DNA from: JASJCL01 sp050291585
GTDB lineage: Bacteria; Desulfobacterota; Desulfobacteria; Desulfobacterales; Desulfosarcinaceae
DNA length: 25,238 nt
Assembly: GCA_050291585.1 (NCBI GenBank)
Contig: JBNKKA010000052.1
Location: 1 to 25,238, forward strand
Reading direction: 5' to 3'
The notes below the pieces were generated by a model. It ran no database searches, was not told where the DNA came from, and saw only the letters and a list, made by a program, of their open reading frames with translations. Positions 15,950 through 23,771 of the stretch are shown here, one piece after another; within the stretch, counting starts at the first letter, position 1; the number at the start of each line of letters is the position of its first letter. The position numbers and the translations under genes were made by a program.

Positions 15950-17377
15950 ATGGATGACCGTATGCAAGCCCTCACCGCGGAACAGATGACCCGGATTCAC
16001 GAGGCCTCCATGGAGATTCTGCGCGCTGTGGGGGTGGCCTTCAATGAAGCCGAGGCCCTCGATATTTTCGCTCGTGGGGGTTTCAGGGTCGACGGGAAAA
16101 CGGTTTTCATCACCGAAAGCCAGGTTCAAAAAGCCCTTCGAACGGTGCCGTCCCGGTTCATGCTAACGGCACGCAATCCGGAGAAAAGCGTTGCCGTGGG
16201 AGGAGACGATTTTGTGTTCGCTCCCGGCTACGGGGCCCCTTTCATCGCCCTTCCCGACGGCAGCCAGCGGGAAGCCACCATGGCGGACTACGACGACTTC
16301 TGCAAGCTGGTCCAGACATCCAAAGCCATCGATATGAACGGGTTCATGATGGTGGTGCCTGGTGATGTCTCCGCGCATAGCGCCCACCTGGACATGCTTT
16401 TCGCGAGTATTGTTTTGTGCGACAAACCCTTCATGGGATGCCCTGTCTCCCGGCAGGGTGCCCGGGACTGCGTGGAGATGGCCGCCATTGTATGGGGCGG
16501 GCAAGATAAACTGGCGGACACGGGACCGGTCTCGGTGTCCCTGATCTCTTCCCAGTCGCCGCTTCAGTTTCATGACGAGATGGCCGGCGCCTTGATCGAA
16601 CTGGCCCGGGCCAACCAGGCCTGCGTGATCGACTCGCTGGTCATGGCGGGTTCGTCGGGACCCGTGACCCTTTCCGGGGTTCTGGCCCTGCAGAATGCCG
16701 AGATCCTGGCGGGCATCACCCTGGCCCAGTTGGTCAATCCCGGTGCGCCGGTGCTCTATGGTGGTCTCTCCTCAGCCATGGATATGCGTACCGGCAACCT
16801 GGCCGTGGGCTGCCCGGAACTCTCTATGGTTGTTTCGGCAACCGCCCAGATGGCGCGCTTTTACCAGCTTCCCAGCCGCAGCGGGGGCAGCCTGACCGAT
16901 ACCCATGTGGCCGATGCCCAGGCGGCCGGTGAATCCGCCCTGTCCCTCTCCACCGCTGTCCGTAGCGGTATCCATTTCATTCTTGATGCGGCCGGCATCC
17001 TGGGATCTTACATGGCCATGAGTTTCGAAAAATTTCTGATCGATGAAGAGATGTGCGGCATGCTCCACAAGCTCATCACCCCCATCGATCTTGCCGATCT
17101 ATCCGGCGATTTGGACGTGATCAAATCCGTGGGCATCGGGGGCCAGTACCTGACTCAGCCCCAGACCCTCAAGCGCTGCCGGACGGAATTCTATACGACC
17201 CATTTTTTCAACCGACAGAATCATGCCGGTTGGACCTCCGCCGGTGCCAGGCGGATCGATCAGACCGCAGCCAATAAGCTTGCAGAGCGTCTGGCGGCCT
17301 ATGAAAAGCCGGCCATCGATCCTGAGGTGCAGGCCGCATTGACGGCCTACATCGCCAAGAACAAGACCGCTGAATGA
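15950..17377 (+). CDS. MttB-superfamily (non-pyrrolysine) methyltransferase, paralogue 2
   Basis: A second full-length member (475 aa) of the trimethylamine methyltransferase superfamily, clearly divergent from paralogue 1. Conserved text: IHEASMEILRAVGVAFNEAEAL, FVFAPGYGAPFIALPDG, VLYGGLSSAMDMRTG, GGSLTDTHVADAQAAGES and the C-terminal GIGGQYLTQPQTLKRCRTEF, which parallels GPGGNYLTQKQTLHHFREE in paralogue 1. No in-frame amber codon, so it is the non-pyrrolysine (MtgB-like) type expected to act on a quaternary amine and pass a methyl group to a corrinoid protein. ATG 15950 is chosen over 15932 because GAGGAGGA (15937-15944) lies 5 bases before it. It probably shares a transcript with the aminotransferase. 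The substrate is unknown. Confidence 0.88.
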   Translation: MDDRMQALTAEQMTRIHEASMEILRAVGVAFNEAEALDIFARGGFRVDGKTVFITESQVQKALRTVPSRFMLTARNPEKSVAVGGDDFVFAPGYGAPFIALPDGSQREATMADYDDFCKLVQTSKAIDMNGFMMVVPGDVSAHSAHLDMLFASIVLCDKPFMGCPVSRQGARDCVEMAAIVWGGQDKLADTGPVSVSLISSQSPLQFHDEMAGALIELARANQACVIDSLVMAGSSGPVTLSGVLALQNAEILAGITLAQLVNPGAPVLYGGLSSAMDMRTGNLAVGCPELSMVVSATAQMARFYQLPSRSGGSLTDTHVADAQAAGESALSLSTAVRSGIHFILDAAGILGSYMAMSFEKFLIDEEMCGMLHKLITPIDLADLSGDLDVIKSVGIGGQYLTQPQTLKRCRTEFYTTHFFNRQNHAGWTSAGARRIDQTAANKLAERLAAYEKPAIDPEVQAALTAYIAKNKTAE

Positions 17378-17632
17378 TATTGGCGGAGGCCTGGATAAAG
17401 GGGGGCGCCACCCGTCTTCTTTGACCAGACGCCATGGGCGTCCCATCCATACCTGGCCGCCGGCCGGCCCGTCCCCGATGGGGAGTGGTGCCGTCCACCG
17501 GCGCTCGGCCCGGTGACGGCACAATGCACCATTGCCCGAATGCCGGCCAGTCCCTCCGGGACACTGCCCACGATTGATGTCTCTGTCTCCTCTATTGTCG
17601 TGATCTTCCACTCTGTTTCAGCGACCGCCTTC

Positions 17633-17645
17633 ATGGTCGAACCAT
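17633..17645. promoter_or_regulatory. Candidate GntR/FadR-family operator 1
   Basis: ATGGT-CGA-ACCAT is a perfect 5-bp palindrome with a 3-base centre and fits the TGGT-N3-ACCA operator form used by FadR-subfamily (FCD) regulators such as PdhR. It lies about 300 bases upstream of the FCD regulator gene and 190 bases (centre to centre) from a second such site. Confidence 0.5.
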
Positions 17646-17789
17646 TAAAGCGGAATAATTGTATGCTTATTTGTAAGAATATTAGCGCAACCGTGAAAAA
17701 ATAACAGCTTCCAAAGCATCATAAATAATAAATATTATTATAAATAACGATTATTTTGTTCCTGATAAAATTAATCCCTTAAATTTTTA

Positions 17790-17819
17790 TTGACACATTT
17801 AAAATCATTGAATATGGTT
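17790..17819 (+). promoter_or_regulatory. Candidate promoter for the GntR regulator and transporter genes
   Basis: TTGACA (17790-17795) is a perfect -35. The best -10 is TATGGT (17814-17819) after an 18-base spacer, four of six matches. It lies in A+T-rich DNA about 130 bases before the regulator start, with the second operator candidate immediately after the -10. Confidence 0.5.
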
Positions 17820-17823
17820 TCAA

Positions 17824-17834
17824 TGGTCAAACCA
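17824..17834. promoter_or_regulatory. Candidate GntR/FadR-family operator 2
   Basis: TGGT-CAA-ACCA, the FCD-family operator form, positioned at the expected transcription start of the promoter at 17790-17819. Binding there would block initiation, which suits autorepression by the adjacent regulator. Confidence 0.55.
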
Positions 17835-17947
17835 AAGCGGTTGGGCGCTTCATCCCTTTGAAATCAAGACAATTCTTCCTCTTACCAAGGCAGCGGACGC
17901 TGGGGTGCCAAAGGCACCGCCGCCTTCCGCATCGAGAAGGGCGATTC

Positions 17948-18760
17948 ATGGTGCTTTTCACACCGGTCAGCGGTGAAAAGGTCTCCGAGGAGATCGTCGG
18001 GCAGATAGAGGTCGCCATCGTAAACGGCCATCTGCGGCCGGGAAATGGCCTGCCCAGCGAACGGGAACTGCAGACCCGCTTCGAAGCCAGCCGCGGCGCC
18101 ATCCGCGAGGCGATCCGAATCTTGCGCCAGAAAGGCCTCATCGAAACCCGCAAGGGCGCCCAGGGCGGCCACTACATCAAAGAGATCGACATCAGTCAGG
18201 CCAGTGAACATCTGGCTTTTATGGTTCGCCAGCAGCAACTCCCTTTAAGCAAACTGCTTCAATTCCGATACGGAATCGACCAAGCCATCCTCTGCGTGGC
18301 CATCAAAGAGGCCACTGAGGTGGAGTGCGCCAAGCTATCTGAAATGGCCGATCACCTGCTGACCCTCTGTGAAACCGACACGCCCGATATGGCGGCCATC
18401 TCCGCGGTGGACCGGGAGATCAACCTCTGCCTGGTGGAGATGACCAAGAACCCCTTTTATGAGTGGGTCATGCGTACCATCCAGCTTTCTTTCGGCTCCT
18501 ATGATCATGTGCTATATGAAGACCCCCAAGCCCGCAGGGAGGTCGGCATCAACTGGCGCCACACCGCCGATGCGCTCATGGAGGGCGATATCCAGAAAGC
18601 CATGCAGTGGTTCGGGCACTGGTATGTAATGCTGGAGCGCCACCTCCTTGCGCGCTATGGCGAGGAGGCTTTGAACTCTGGTGGGGAGCAGGGGTCTCTC
18701 AACGGGGAGCCGGCCCCTCTTGAGGGGGAACTGATGGTCCCCGGTGTCCGCTATCCGTGA
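17948..18760 (+). CDS. GntR-family transcriptional regulator, FadR (FCD) type
   Basis: A 270-aa repressor-type regulator. Residues about 8-80 form the winged helix-turn-helix: VSEEIVGQIEVAIVNGHLRPG, LPSERELQTRFEASRGAIRE, AIRILRQKGLIETRKGAQGG. The remainder is a helical ligand domain of the FCD type, with family-like text NWRHTADALMEGDIQKAMQWF near the end where FCD proteins place a metal-binding His. ATG 17948 is chosen (GAAGGG upstream) over a TTG at 17858 that adds a non-family N-terminus. The tail after about residue 240 is a glycine/glutamate-rich extension. It lies directly before the transporter genes (49 bases to the first), so it most likely controls them in response to the imported compound or a product. 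FCD ligands are usually small organic acids; this one is unknown. Confidence 0.88.
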   Translation: MVLFTPVSGEKVSEEIVGQIEVAIVNGHLRPGNGLPSERELQTRFEASRGAIREAIRILRQKGLIETRKGAQGGHYIKEIDISQASEHLAFMVRQQQLPLSKLLQFRYGIDQAILCVAIKEATEVECAKLSEMADHLLTLCETDTPDMAAISAVDREINLCLVEMTKNPFYEWVMRTIQLSFGSYDHVLYEDPQARREVGINWRHTADALMEGDIQKAMQWFGHWYVMLERHLLARYGEEALNSGGEQGSLNGEPAPLEGELMVPGVRYP

Positions 18761-18809
18761 ACCTGTTGCGGTTTAACCCTCAATCATCTTAGCCCCTGGA
18801 AGCGATGCG

Positions 18810-19514
18810 ATGCTCAAATTGATTGATGTGACTAAAAAATTCGGCGAGCTTGTTGCGGTCAACGATCTCAGCTTCGAGGTCGAGGCGGGGCAGGTGTTCG
18901 GCATCGCCGGGCCCAACGGGGCCGGCAAGTCGACGGTCTACAACCTCATCACCGGTTTCTACCCCTTCGAGGGGCGCATCGAGTTCGAGGGCCGCAACAT
19001 CTCCGGTCGGCAGCCCCACGAGATCGCCAAGCTGGGGATCGCGCGCACCTTTCAGATTCCCCAGACCTTCCCCAGCCTGACGGTGGAGCAGAGCGTGGGT
19101 GTGGGCAACCGCTTCGGCGCCCACGGACGCTTCGACCCCACCTATGTGGAGGAGATCCTGGACTTCATGGAGCTTATGCCCGTGCGCCGTGAACTCACCG
19201 GCCAGCTCAGCCTGCTGGATAAAAAGCGCCTGATGATGGGCGCCGCCCTGGCCACGCGTCCCAAGGTCCTCATGCTGGATGAACCCATGGCGGGCTCGAA
19301 CACCAACGAGATCAAAGCCCTCATGGAGAGTATCCGCAAAATTAATCAGGAGATGGGCGTCACCATCATCATCATCGAACACTTCATGAAGGTGCTCACC
19401 GAGTTGACCAGCGCGCTTTTGATCATCGAGACAGGCACGAAGGTCTGCCTCGGCGATCCCGAAGCCGTCGTCAACAACCCCGAGGTTATCGAGTGTTATC
19501 TGGGAGATAATTAG
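18810..19514 (+). CDS. livG: Branched-chain-amino-acid-type ABC transporter ATPase (LivG-like)
   Basis: One of two ATPases driving a HAAT-family importer. The 234-aa protein has Walker A GPNGAGKST (residues 34-42), Q-loop text ARTFQIPQTFPSLTVEQSV typical of LivG, Walker B VLMLDEPMAG (about 153-162), and an H-loop in IIIIEHFMKVL. Two motifs are unusual: the signature reads GQLSLLDKKRLMMG, lacking the glycine pair of LSGGQ, and the D-loop region reads GSNTNE. The protein is also slightly shorter than E. coli LivG. Start set by GGAAG 7 bases before the ATG. It is the first transporter gene after the regulator, and the family name is used for architecture; the substrate need not be a branched-chain amino acid. 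Confidence 0.88.
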   Translation: MLKLIDVTKKFGELVAVNDLSFEVEAGQVFGIAGPNGAGKSTVYNLITGFYPFEGRIEFEGRNISGRQPHEIAKLGIARTFQIPQTFPSLTVEQSVGVGNRFGAHGRFDPTYVEEILDFMELMPVRRELTGQLSLLDKKRLMMGAALATRPKVLMLDEPMAGSNTNEIKALMESIRKINQEMGVTIIIIEHFMKVLTELTSALLIIETGTKVCLGDPEAVVNNPEVIECYLGDN

Positions 19515-19592
19515 GCTGAATGAGACTCTCAATTCAACAAGTGCATCCTCTCAAATGCTTATGTCCGGAGTTCACAATACTTGGAGAGCCCT

Positions 19593-20297
19593 ATGTTAAA
19601 GGTGACTGATCTGAATGCCTACTACGGCCAGGCCCAGGTCCTCAAGAACGTCTCCATCGCCGCGGACGAGGGCCAGGTGGTGGTCATCCTGGGACCCAAC
19701 GGGCATGGTAAGAGCACCCTGCTCAAGTCGATCTGCGGTCTGGTGGACCGGGTGGCGGGGGAGGTGGGCTACAAGGGCGTAAACATCCTCGGTCAACCCA
19801 CCGAAAAAATCGTCAACCAGGGGCTGATCTACATCGCCGAGAACCGCGAGCTGTTTCCCTATATGTCGGTCCTCGATAATCTCAAGCTGGGCGCTTTTTC
19901 CAAGAATGCCCGTCCCCACGAAGCACAGAATCTAGAGATGGTCTTCGGGCTCTTCCCCCGGCTGGCCGACCGGCGCAGTCAGCTGGCCTCCACCATGAGC
20001 GGCGGTGAGGCCCGTATGCTGGCGGTGGCTCGCGGGCTCATGTCCAATGCCGACCTGCTTTGCGTTGACGAGCCCTCTCTGGGGCTCCAACCCAGCCTGC
20101 GGTTTGAGATCTTCAGCATCATCAAGGAGATCAATAAACAGGGAAAGACCGTGCTTCTGGTGGAGCAGAATATCCCCCAGATCACCGAACTGGCCGACCG
20201 CATTTATGTGATCGAGGAGGGCCGCATCTCCTTTGAGGGCAGCAAGGACGATGCGCTCACTGATGATCATTTGAAGGAAATTTTTTTGGGGATGTAG
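19593..20297 (+). CDS. livF: Branched-chain-amino-acid-type ABC transporter ATPase (LivF-like)
   Basis: Second ATPase of the importer, 234 aa. Walker A GPNGHGKST, Q-loop region LIYIAENRELFPYMSVLDNL (the AENRELFP form is typical of LivF), canonical signature MSGGEARMLAVARGLM, Walker B LLCVDEPSLGL and H-loop-region VEQN all present. ATG 19593 is used because GGAGA sits 5 bases upstream; an in-frame TTG at 19581 would include that binding site in the coding region. It follows livG by 78 bases. With its intact signature it may supply the main hydrolytic site, paired with the degenerate signature of the LivG-like partner. The gene is followed by two tandem hairpins. Confidence 0.9.
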   Translation: MLKVTDLNAYYGQAQVLKNVSIAADEGQVVVILGPNGHGKSTLLKSICGLVDRVAGEVGYKGVNILGQPTEKIVNQGLIYIAENRELFPYMSVLDNLKLGAFSKNARPHEAQNLEMVFGLFPRLADRRSQLASTMSGGEARMLAVARGLMSNADLLCVDEPSLGLQPSLRFEIFSIIKEINKQGKTVLLVEQNIPQITELADRIYVIEEGRISFEGSKDDALTDDHLKEIFLGM

Positions 20298-20298
20298 G

Positions 20299-20345
20299 GC
20301 GAACCTGCCTTTGGCAGGTTCGCTTGGCAATTTGCTTCGCAAGTT
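20299..20345. repeat. Two tandem hairpins between livF and livH
   Basis: GCGAACCTGCC-TTT-GGCAGGTTCGC (20299-20323) is a perfect 11-bp stem with a 3-base loop. It is followed after 5 bases by AATTTGC-TTC-GCAAGTT (20329-20345), a 7-bp stem with one G-U pair in RNA. No T-run follows, so a partial terminator or an mRNA-stabilising 3' structure that lowers downstream expression is more likely than full termination. Confidence 0.55.
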
Positions 20346-20441
20346 ACGGCCGTGCCACTGTCAAATTAGCTCGGTAAGGCGGAAAGAGGCAATGAGAATG
20401 CGTACGGACCTTCTTAAACAATCGCGACAAGGGTCAAAACG

Positions 20442-21335
20442 ATGAGCGAAGATACCCTGTTTCTGATTTACGAGCTGATCGACGTCATCATCAGCGGATT
20501 GACCAACGGATCCGTCTACGCCCTCATGGCCGTGGGGTTGACCCTGGTCTACGGAGTCACCAAGGCCTTCAACTTCGCCTATGGCTCCTTCTTCAACCTG
20601 GGCGGCTATCTGGCCTGGTTGATGATTCCCATAGTGGGTGTGGTGGGGGGCTATGTGTCGATCTTCATCGCCGTGATCCCCATCATGTTTCTGGTGGGCT
20701 ACGGGCTCGAGAAGAGCCTCGTGGCGCCGCTGCGCAAACGGCCCGAGTGGGAGATGAAGGTCATGATGATGACCCTCGGGTTGGCCCTCTTTATGGACAA
20801 CCTTTACGCAGTGGTCTTCGGCGGGCGGGTCAAATCCTTGCCCCCTATCCTGGAGGGCACCCTCGACGTGGGTGAGTTGGTCTTCAGCTATCAGGATATC
20901 ATGATCTTCTTCCTCTCCATCGGCGGTATCCTGCTCTTCGGCTGGATGCTCAACAATACCCGCATCGGCATGGCGGTCCAGGCCGTGGCCCAGAACCCCG
21001 AAGGGGCCAAGATTGTGGGGATCCCGGAAAAACGCATCTTCGCGGCGACCTTCGCCATCTCCACGGCCATGGTGGGGTTCGGCGGCATCCTCCTCAGCCA
21101 GAAGTATTTCATCTCCCCCATGTCCGGAGGCGCCATCATGATAAAATCATGGGTGATCACCGCTTTCGGGGGTATGGGATCAATTCGCGGCGGGCTCTAT
21201 GCGGCCTTTATCATCGGTATGCTGGAAGCCTTTGTGGGCTACACCCTGGGCATGAGCTACGGCATGATCGCCCTGTTCGTACTACTACTGACAACCCTGG
21301 TCCTGAGACCTCAGGGCCTGATGGGGAGGGCATAA
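20442..21335 (+). CDS. livH: Branched-chain-amino-acid-type ABC transporter permease (LivH-like)
   Basis: Inner-membrane permease, 297 aa, with about eight hydrophobic segments. Family text is clear: GLTNGSVYALMAVGLTLVYGVTKAFNFAYGSFFNLGGYLAW at the N-terminus region (read in overlapping parts), the coupling loop NNTRIGMAVQAVAQNPEGAKIVGI, and VITAFGGMGSIRGGLYAAFIIGMLEA near the C-terminus. Start set by AAGGG 8 bases before the ATG. It lies 144 bases after livF, separated by the tandem hairpins, and only 6 bases before livM, so livH and livM are translationally linked. Together they form the translocation pore for the solute delivered by the binding protein encoded at 22455-23678. Confidence 0.9.
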   Translation: MSEDTLFLIYELIDVIISGLTNGSVYALMAVGLTLVYGVTKAFNFAYGSFFNLGGYLAWLMIPIVGVVGGYVSIFIAVIPIMFLVGYGLEKSLVAPLRKRPEWEMKVMMMTLGLALFMDNLYAVVFGGRVKSLPPILEGTLDVGELVFSYQDIMIFFLSIGGILLFGWMLNNTRIGMAVQAVAQNPEGAKIVGIPEKRIFAATFAISTAMVGFGGILLSQKYFISPMSGGAIMIKSWVITAFGGMGSIRGGLYAAFIIGMLEAFVGYTLGMSYGMIALFVLLLTTLVLRPQGLMGRA

Positions 21336-21341
21336 AAGACG

Positions 21342-22307
21342 ATGAGTTGGCAACGAATGGCAGCGATCATGGGTGTGGTGTACGGAATTGTAGCGATCAT
21401 GCCTCTCTTTGTGGGTGATATCCGCTTCATCATGCAGATCCTTATTATCTGCCTGATCTGGGCCGTGGTGGCCTCTTGCTGGGATGTGATCATGGGGTTT
21501 GCGGGGATTTTCTCCTTTGGCCAGGTGGCCTTTTTCGTCATCGGCGCATACGCATCGGGCATTCTCTCCGTGAATTTCCATGTGCCTCCGGTGCTGGCGA
21601 TTCTCATGGCCGGGCTGTTCACCGCCGCCATGGGGGTTCTGGTGGGGCTGCCCTGTCTCAAGCTGGCCGGCCCCTACGTGGCCCTAGTGACCTTTGGCGT
21701 TCACATGACCCTCTTGCCGGTGCTGCGCGGCGATATCGGCATCGCCCTGGGGTCGGGCGGGGCCACGGGGATTCTCACCATTCCGCCCCTCAGCCTCTTC
21801 GGATATACCTTCAGCTCGGCCAATTTGATTCCCACCTTCTATCTGACCCTGCTCCTGGCCATCGCCTGTTCGGTGGTAATTCTGGTGGCGATCAAATCCT
21901 ACTGGGGAACCGCTTTTCTGGCCCTCAAGGATTCAGAGGATTTTGCCGTCAGTCTGGGGGTGAGCGCCTTCAAGTACAAACTCATGGTCTTCGCCCTGAC
22001 CAGTTTTCTCACCGGAATGGTGGGGGCCTACTACGCCCATTACATTGGCATGCTCTCCACCCGAATGCTTGAATTGGACCTCTTCGTGACCCTCATGGTG
22101 ATGCTGGTGGTGGGTGGCATCGGCAAATTTCCAGGGGCGATTCTGGGAGCCTTCATCACGGTGACGGTCAACGAATTGCTGGCCCCCCTGGGGTCATACC
22201 GGGCAGTGACCATGGGCGCTCTAGTCGTAATTCTGGTGCTACTTTTGCCCAATGGCGTCATGGGCTTCTGGTTGAAAGAGGTAAAGGCGAAAACACATTT
22301 GGCGTAA
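21342..22307 (+). CDS. livM: Branched-chain-amino-acid-type ABC transporter permease (LivM-like)
   Basis: Second permease of the importer, 321 aa, with multiple hydrophobic helices. Characteristic text: WDVIMGFAGIFSFGQVAFFVIGAYA, LVGLPCLKLAGPYVALVTFG, the coupling loop LKDSEDFAVSLGVSAFKYKL, and VVGGIGKFPGAILGAFITVTV. The AFYSIG-type loop of many LivM proteins is replaced by the FFVIGAYASG stretch, within normal variation. The gene follows livH by 6 bases with a purine-rich GGGAGG about 12 bases before the ATG. Unlike E. coli LivM it has no long N-terminal extension, which is common in bacterial HAAT operons. The binding-protein gene follows after about 150 bases. Confidence 0.9.
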   Translation: MSWQRMAAIMGVVYGIVAIMPLFVGDIRFIMQILIICLIWAVVASCWDVIMGFAGIFSFGQVAFFVIGAYASGILSVNFHVPPVLAILMAGLFTAAMGVLVGLPCLKLAGPYVALVTFGVHMTLLPVLRGDIGIALGSGGATGILTIPPLSLFGYTFSSANLIPTFYLTLLLAIACSVVILVAIKSYWGTAFLALKDSEDFAVSLGVSAFKYKLMVFALTSFLTGMVGAYYAHYIGMLSTRMLELDLFVTLMVMLVVGGIGKFPGAILGAFITVTVNELLAPLGSYRAVTMGALVVILVLLLPNGVMGFWLKEVKAKTHLA

Positions 22308-22454
22308 TTATTGTCCTGAAGCGAGTGGCGACGCGCTGCTCTCCAATGTAAGGGCTCTAAACAATGCTTGGGAAGGATACGCCGCCAAAGGGCACACGCC
22401 CTGCGGTTGGCCATTTAATTAATTGTACGGTTTAGGATGAGATGGGAGGCCACG
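22308..22454. other. Spacer between livM and the binding-protein gene
   Basis: No gene. It contains a short hairpin AGGGC-ACAC-GCCCT (22389-22402) and an A+T-rich ATTTAATTAATTG stretch just before the GGGAGG ribosome binding site. It could host an extra promoter or a processing site that raises binding-protein levels over the permeases, as is common in such operons. Confidence 0.35.
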
Positions 22455-23678
22455 GTGAAAAGAATTCAACTTATGGCAGTAGTATTGGCGATCGGTCTGC
22501 TTTTCGGTTCCATGGGAATGGCGGCCGACACGATTCCGGTGGGTGTTCCCCTGGCCATGACCGGAGCCTACACCGGTTCTGGTGACGATTACTTCAAGGG
22601 GATCAAGATGGCCATCGACGAGATTAACGCCGCTGGCGGTCTGTTGAACAAGCAGTTGGAGATCATCCGCTACGACTCCAAAGAGTTCGCCCCCGAGGTG
22701 GTCATGCAGGGGGCCGATTACCTATGTGGTCAGAAGAAAGTGGCCTCGGTCCACGCCGGCTGGGCTGGCTGGGGTCAGGACGTGCGCGCCTATGGCAAGT
22801 ACGAGGCGCCTTTCTTCTGCGACGACGGCTCCCAGGCGGCCGTGGATGTTTTCAGAGAAGATCCCGCCAAGTACGCTAATATCTACCAGCTCACCGACGT
22901 GGGCATCGAGCAGGCCAAGAGCATGTTTCGGGTGCTCATGGCGCTGCCTTACGAATACCCCAACAACAAGGTTGTCATCATCAATACCGACGACTCCTGG
23001 GGGGTTGAGGTGGGCGATACCCTCGACGCCAGCTTCAAAGAGAAGGGCTGGAAGGTGGCCAAGCGCGAAACCGTGCCCTATGGAACGAACGAGTGGGGCG
23101 CCATCCTGACCCGCATTCGGCGGATCAAACCGGCCCTGATCCACATCGAGATCCCCAGCGCCCAGGAGAACATCACCTTCTTCCGTCAGTTCATTAAAAG
23201 ACCGACCGACTCCATCATCAGTCTGGGTTGGGGCATCACCCCGCGCGAGGTGGTGGAGAACCTGGGCACTACCGCCGACGGCATCGTGGGTGAAATGCCA
23301 ACCGGTCTGCCCGGGCCCAAGGCCCCCAACGCCGCCGGACAGGCCTGGATCGACAAGTTCGTTGGTCTCTACAAACACCAGATCCCGGCGGGCTCCTGGG
23401 CCACCTATACGGGTGTGATGGCTTGGGCCAACGCAGTTAAAAACGTGGGGGACGCCTATGACTTCAAGGCGGTCAATAAATACATCAAGGAGAACGGTTA
23501 CGAAGGTCATCAGGGACTCATCAAATGGGACAAAGACAACGTCCTGCGCGCCCAGAAAGCTGCGCCGGTTGTTCACTACCAGGTCCAGGGCGGTGAGCTG
23601 ATGGCCATCTATACCGATCCGCCCACGGAAGCGTATAAAGATTCAAAGTTCATGGTGCCTAGCTGGATCAAGAAGTAA
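22455..23678 (+). CDS. Periplasmic solute-binding protein, branched-chain amino acid ABC type
   Basis: Receptor of the importer, a type I periplasmic binding protein (Peripl_BP_6-like), about 407 aa. GTG 22455 is chosen over ATG 22437 because GGGAGG lies 5 bases before the GTG and the protein then begins with a clean Sec signal (KRIQLMAVVLAIGLLFGS, likely cut after GMAA). Mature start DTIPVGVPLAMTGAYTGSGD and FKGIKMAIDEINAAGGLLNK are family hallmarks, followed by VVIINTDDSWGVEVGD and ASVHAGWAGWGQDVRAYGKY. Several aromatic residues near the predicted cleft (W in HAGWAGWG, Y of AYGKYEAPFF) would suit a cationic quaternary-ammonium ligand as well as an amino acid, but that is inference. It is followed by a strong terminator-like hairpin. 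Confidence 0.88.
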   Translation: MKRIQLMAVVLAIGLLFGSMGMAADTIPVGVPLAMTGAYTGSGDDYFKGIKMAIDEINAAGGLLNKQLEIIRYDSKEFAPEVVMQGADYLCGQKKVASVHAGWAGWGQDVRAYGKYEAPFFCDDGSQAAVDVFREDPAKYANIYQLTDVGIEQAKSMFRVLMALPYEYPNNKVVIINTDDSWGVEVGDTLDASFKEKGWKVAKRETVPYGTNEWGAILTRIRRIKPALIHIEIPSAQENITFFRQFIKRPTDSIISLGWGITPREVVENLGTTADGIVGEMPTGLPGPKAPNAAGQAWIDKFVGLYKHQIPAGSWATYTGVMAWANAVKNVGDAYDFKAVNKYIKENGYEGHQGLIKWDKDNVLRAQKAAPVVHYQVQGGELMAIYTDPPTEAYKDSKFMVPSWIKK

Positions 23679-23692
23679 TTCGATATATAAGT

Positions 23693-23718
23693 AATTGGAC
23701 ACCCAATCTAAATTGGAC
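23693..23718. repeat. Short direct repeat after the binding-protein gene
   Basis: AATTGGAC occurs at 23693-23700 and again at 23711-23718, and ATTGG/CCAAT (23694-23698, 23703-23707) forms a small inverted repeat. It could be remnant mobile-element end sequence or chance. Confidence 0.3.
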
Positions 23719-23724
23719 CCCCAT

Positions 23725-23771
23725 CCGGCGGCACAGCCTGGTGCTGTGCCGCCGGTGGTAGCTTCTCTTTA
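23725..23771 (+). terminator. Intrinsic terminator or attenuator after the transporter genes
   Basis: CCGGCGGCACAGC (23725-23737) and GCTGTGCCGCCGG (23743-23755) make a perfect 13-bp G+C-rich stem with a 5-base loop, extendable by three more pairs with one bulged base. A T-rich stretch (GCTTCTCTTTATT, 23761-23773) follows. It separates the binding-protein gene from the ferredoxin gene, so it either ends the transporter transcript or reduces read-through into the redox genes. Confidence 0.7.

Larger units (their letters stand above)
17378..17947. other. Long regulatory intergenic region upstream of the GntR regulator
   Basis: About 570 bases without a convincing gene. The first part is G+C-rich; from about 17650 it is strongly A+T-rich. 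It contains two TGGT-N3-ACCA palindromes and a promoter candidate (separate entries). A minus-strand frame (17634-17347, MKAVAETEWKITTIEE...) overlaps the end of the mttB-like gene and lacks a ribosome binding site, so it is not called. No clear intrinsic terminator for the mttB-like gene was seen. Confidence 0.5.

Noticed and set aside
12360..17377. Pyrrolysine (in-frame UAG) in the mttB-like genes
   Set aside because: Both frames are open from start to stop without an internal amber codon and no pyl genes are in the window.
17347..17634. Minus-strand 95-codon frame after mttB-like gene 2
   Set aside because: No Shine-Dalgarno, overlaps the mttB-like gene end, and its start codon falls inside the operator-like palindrome; the second half is low-complexity.
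22722..23576. Minus-strand frame of about 284 codons opposite the binding-protein gene
   Set aside because: Antisense shadow; the plus strand encodes a complete signal-peptide-bearing binding protein with family motifs.
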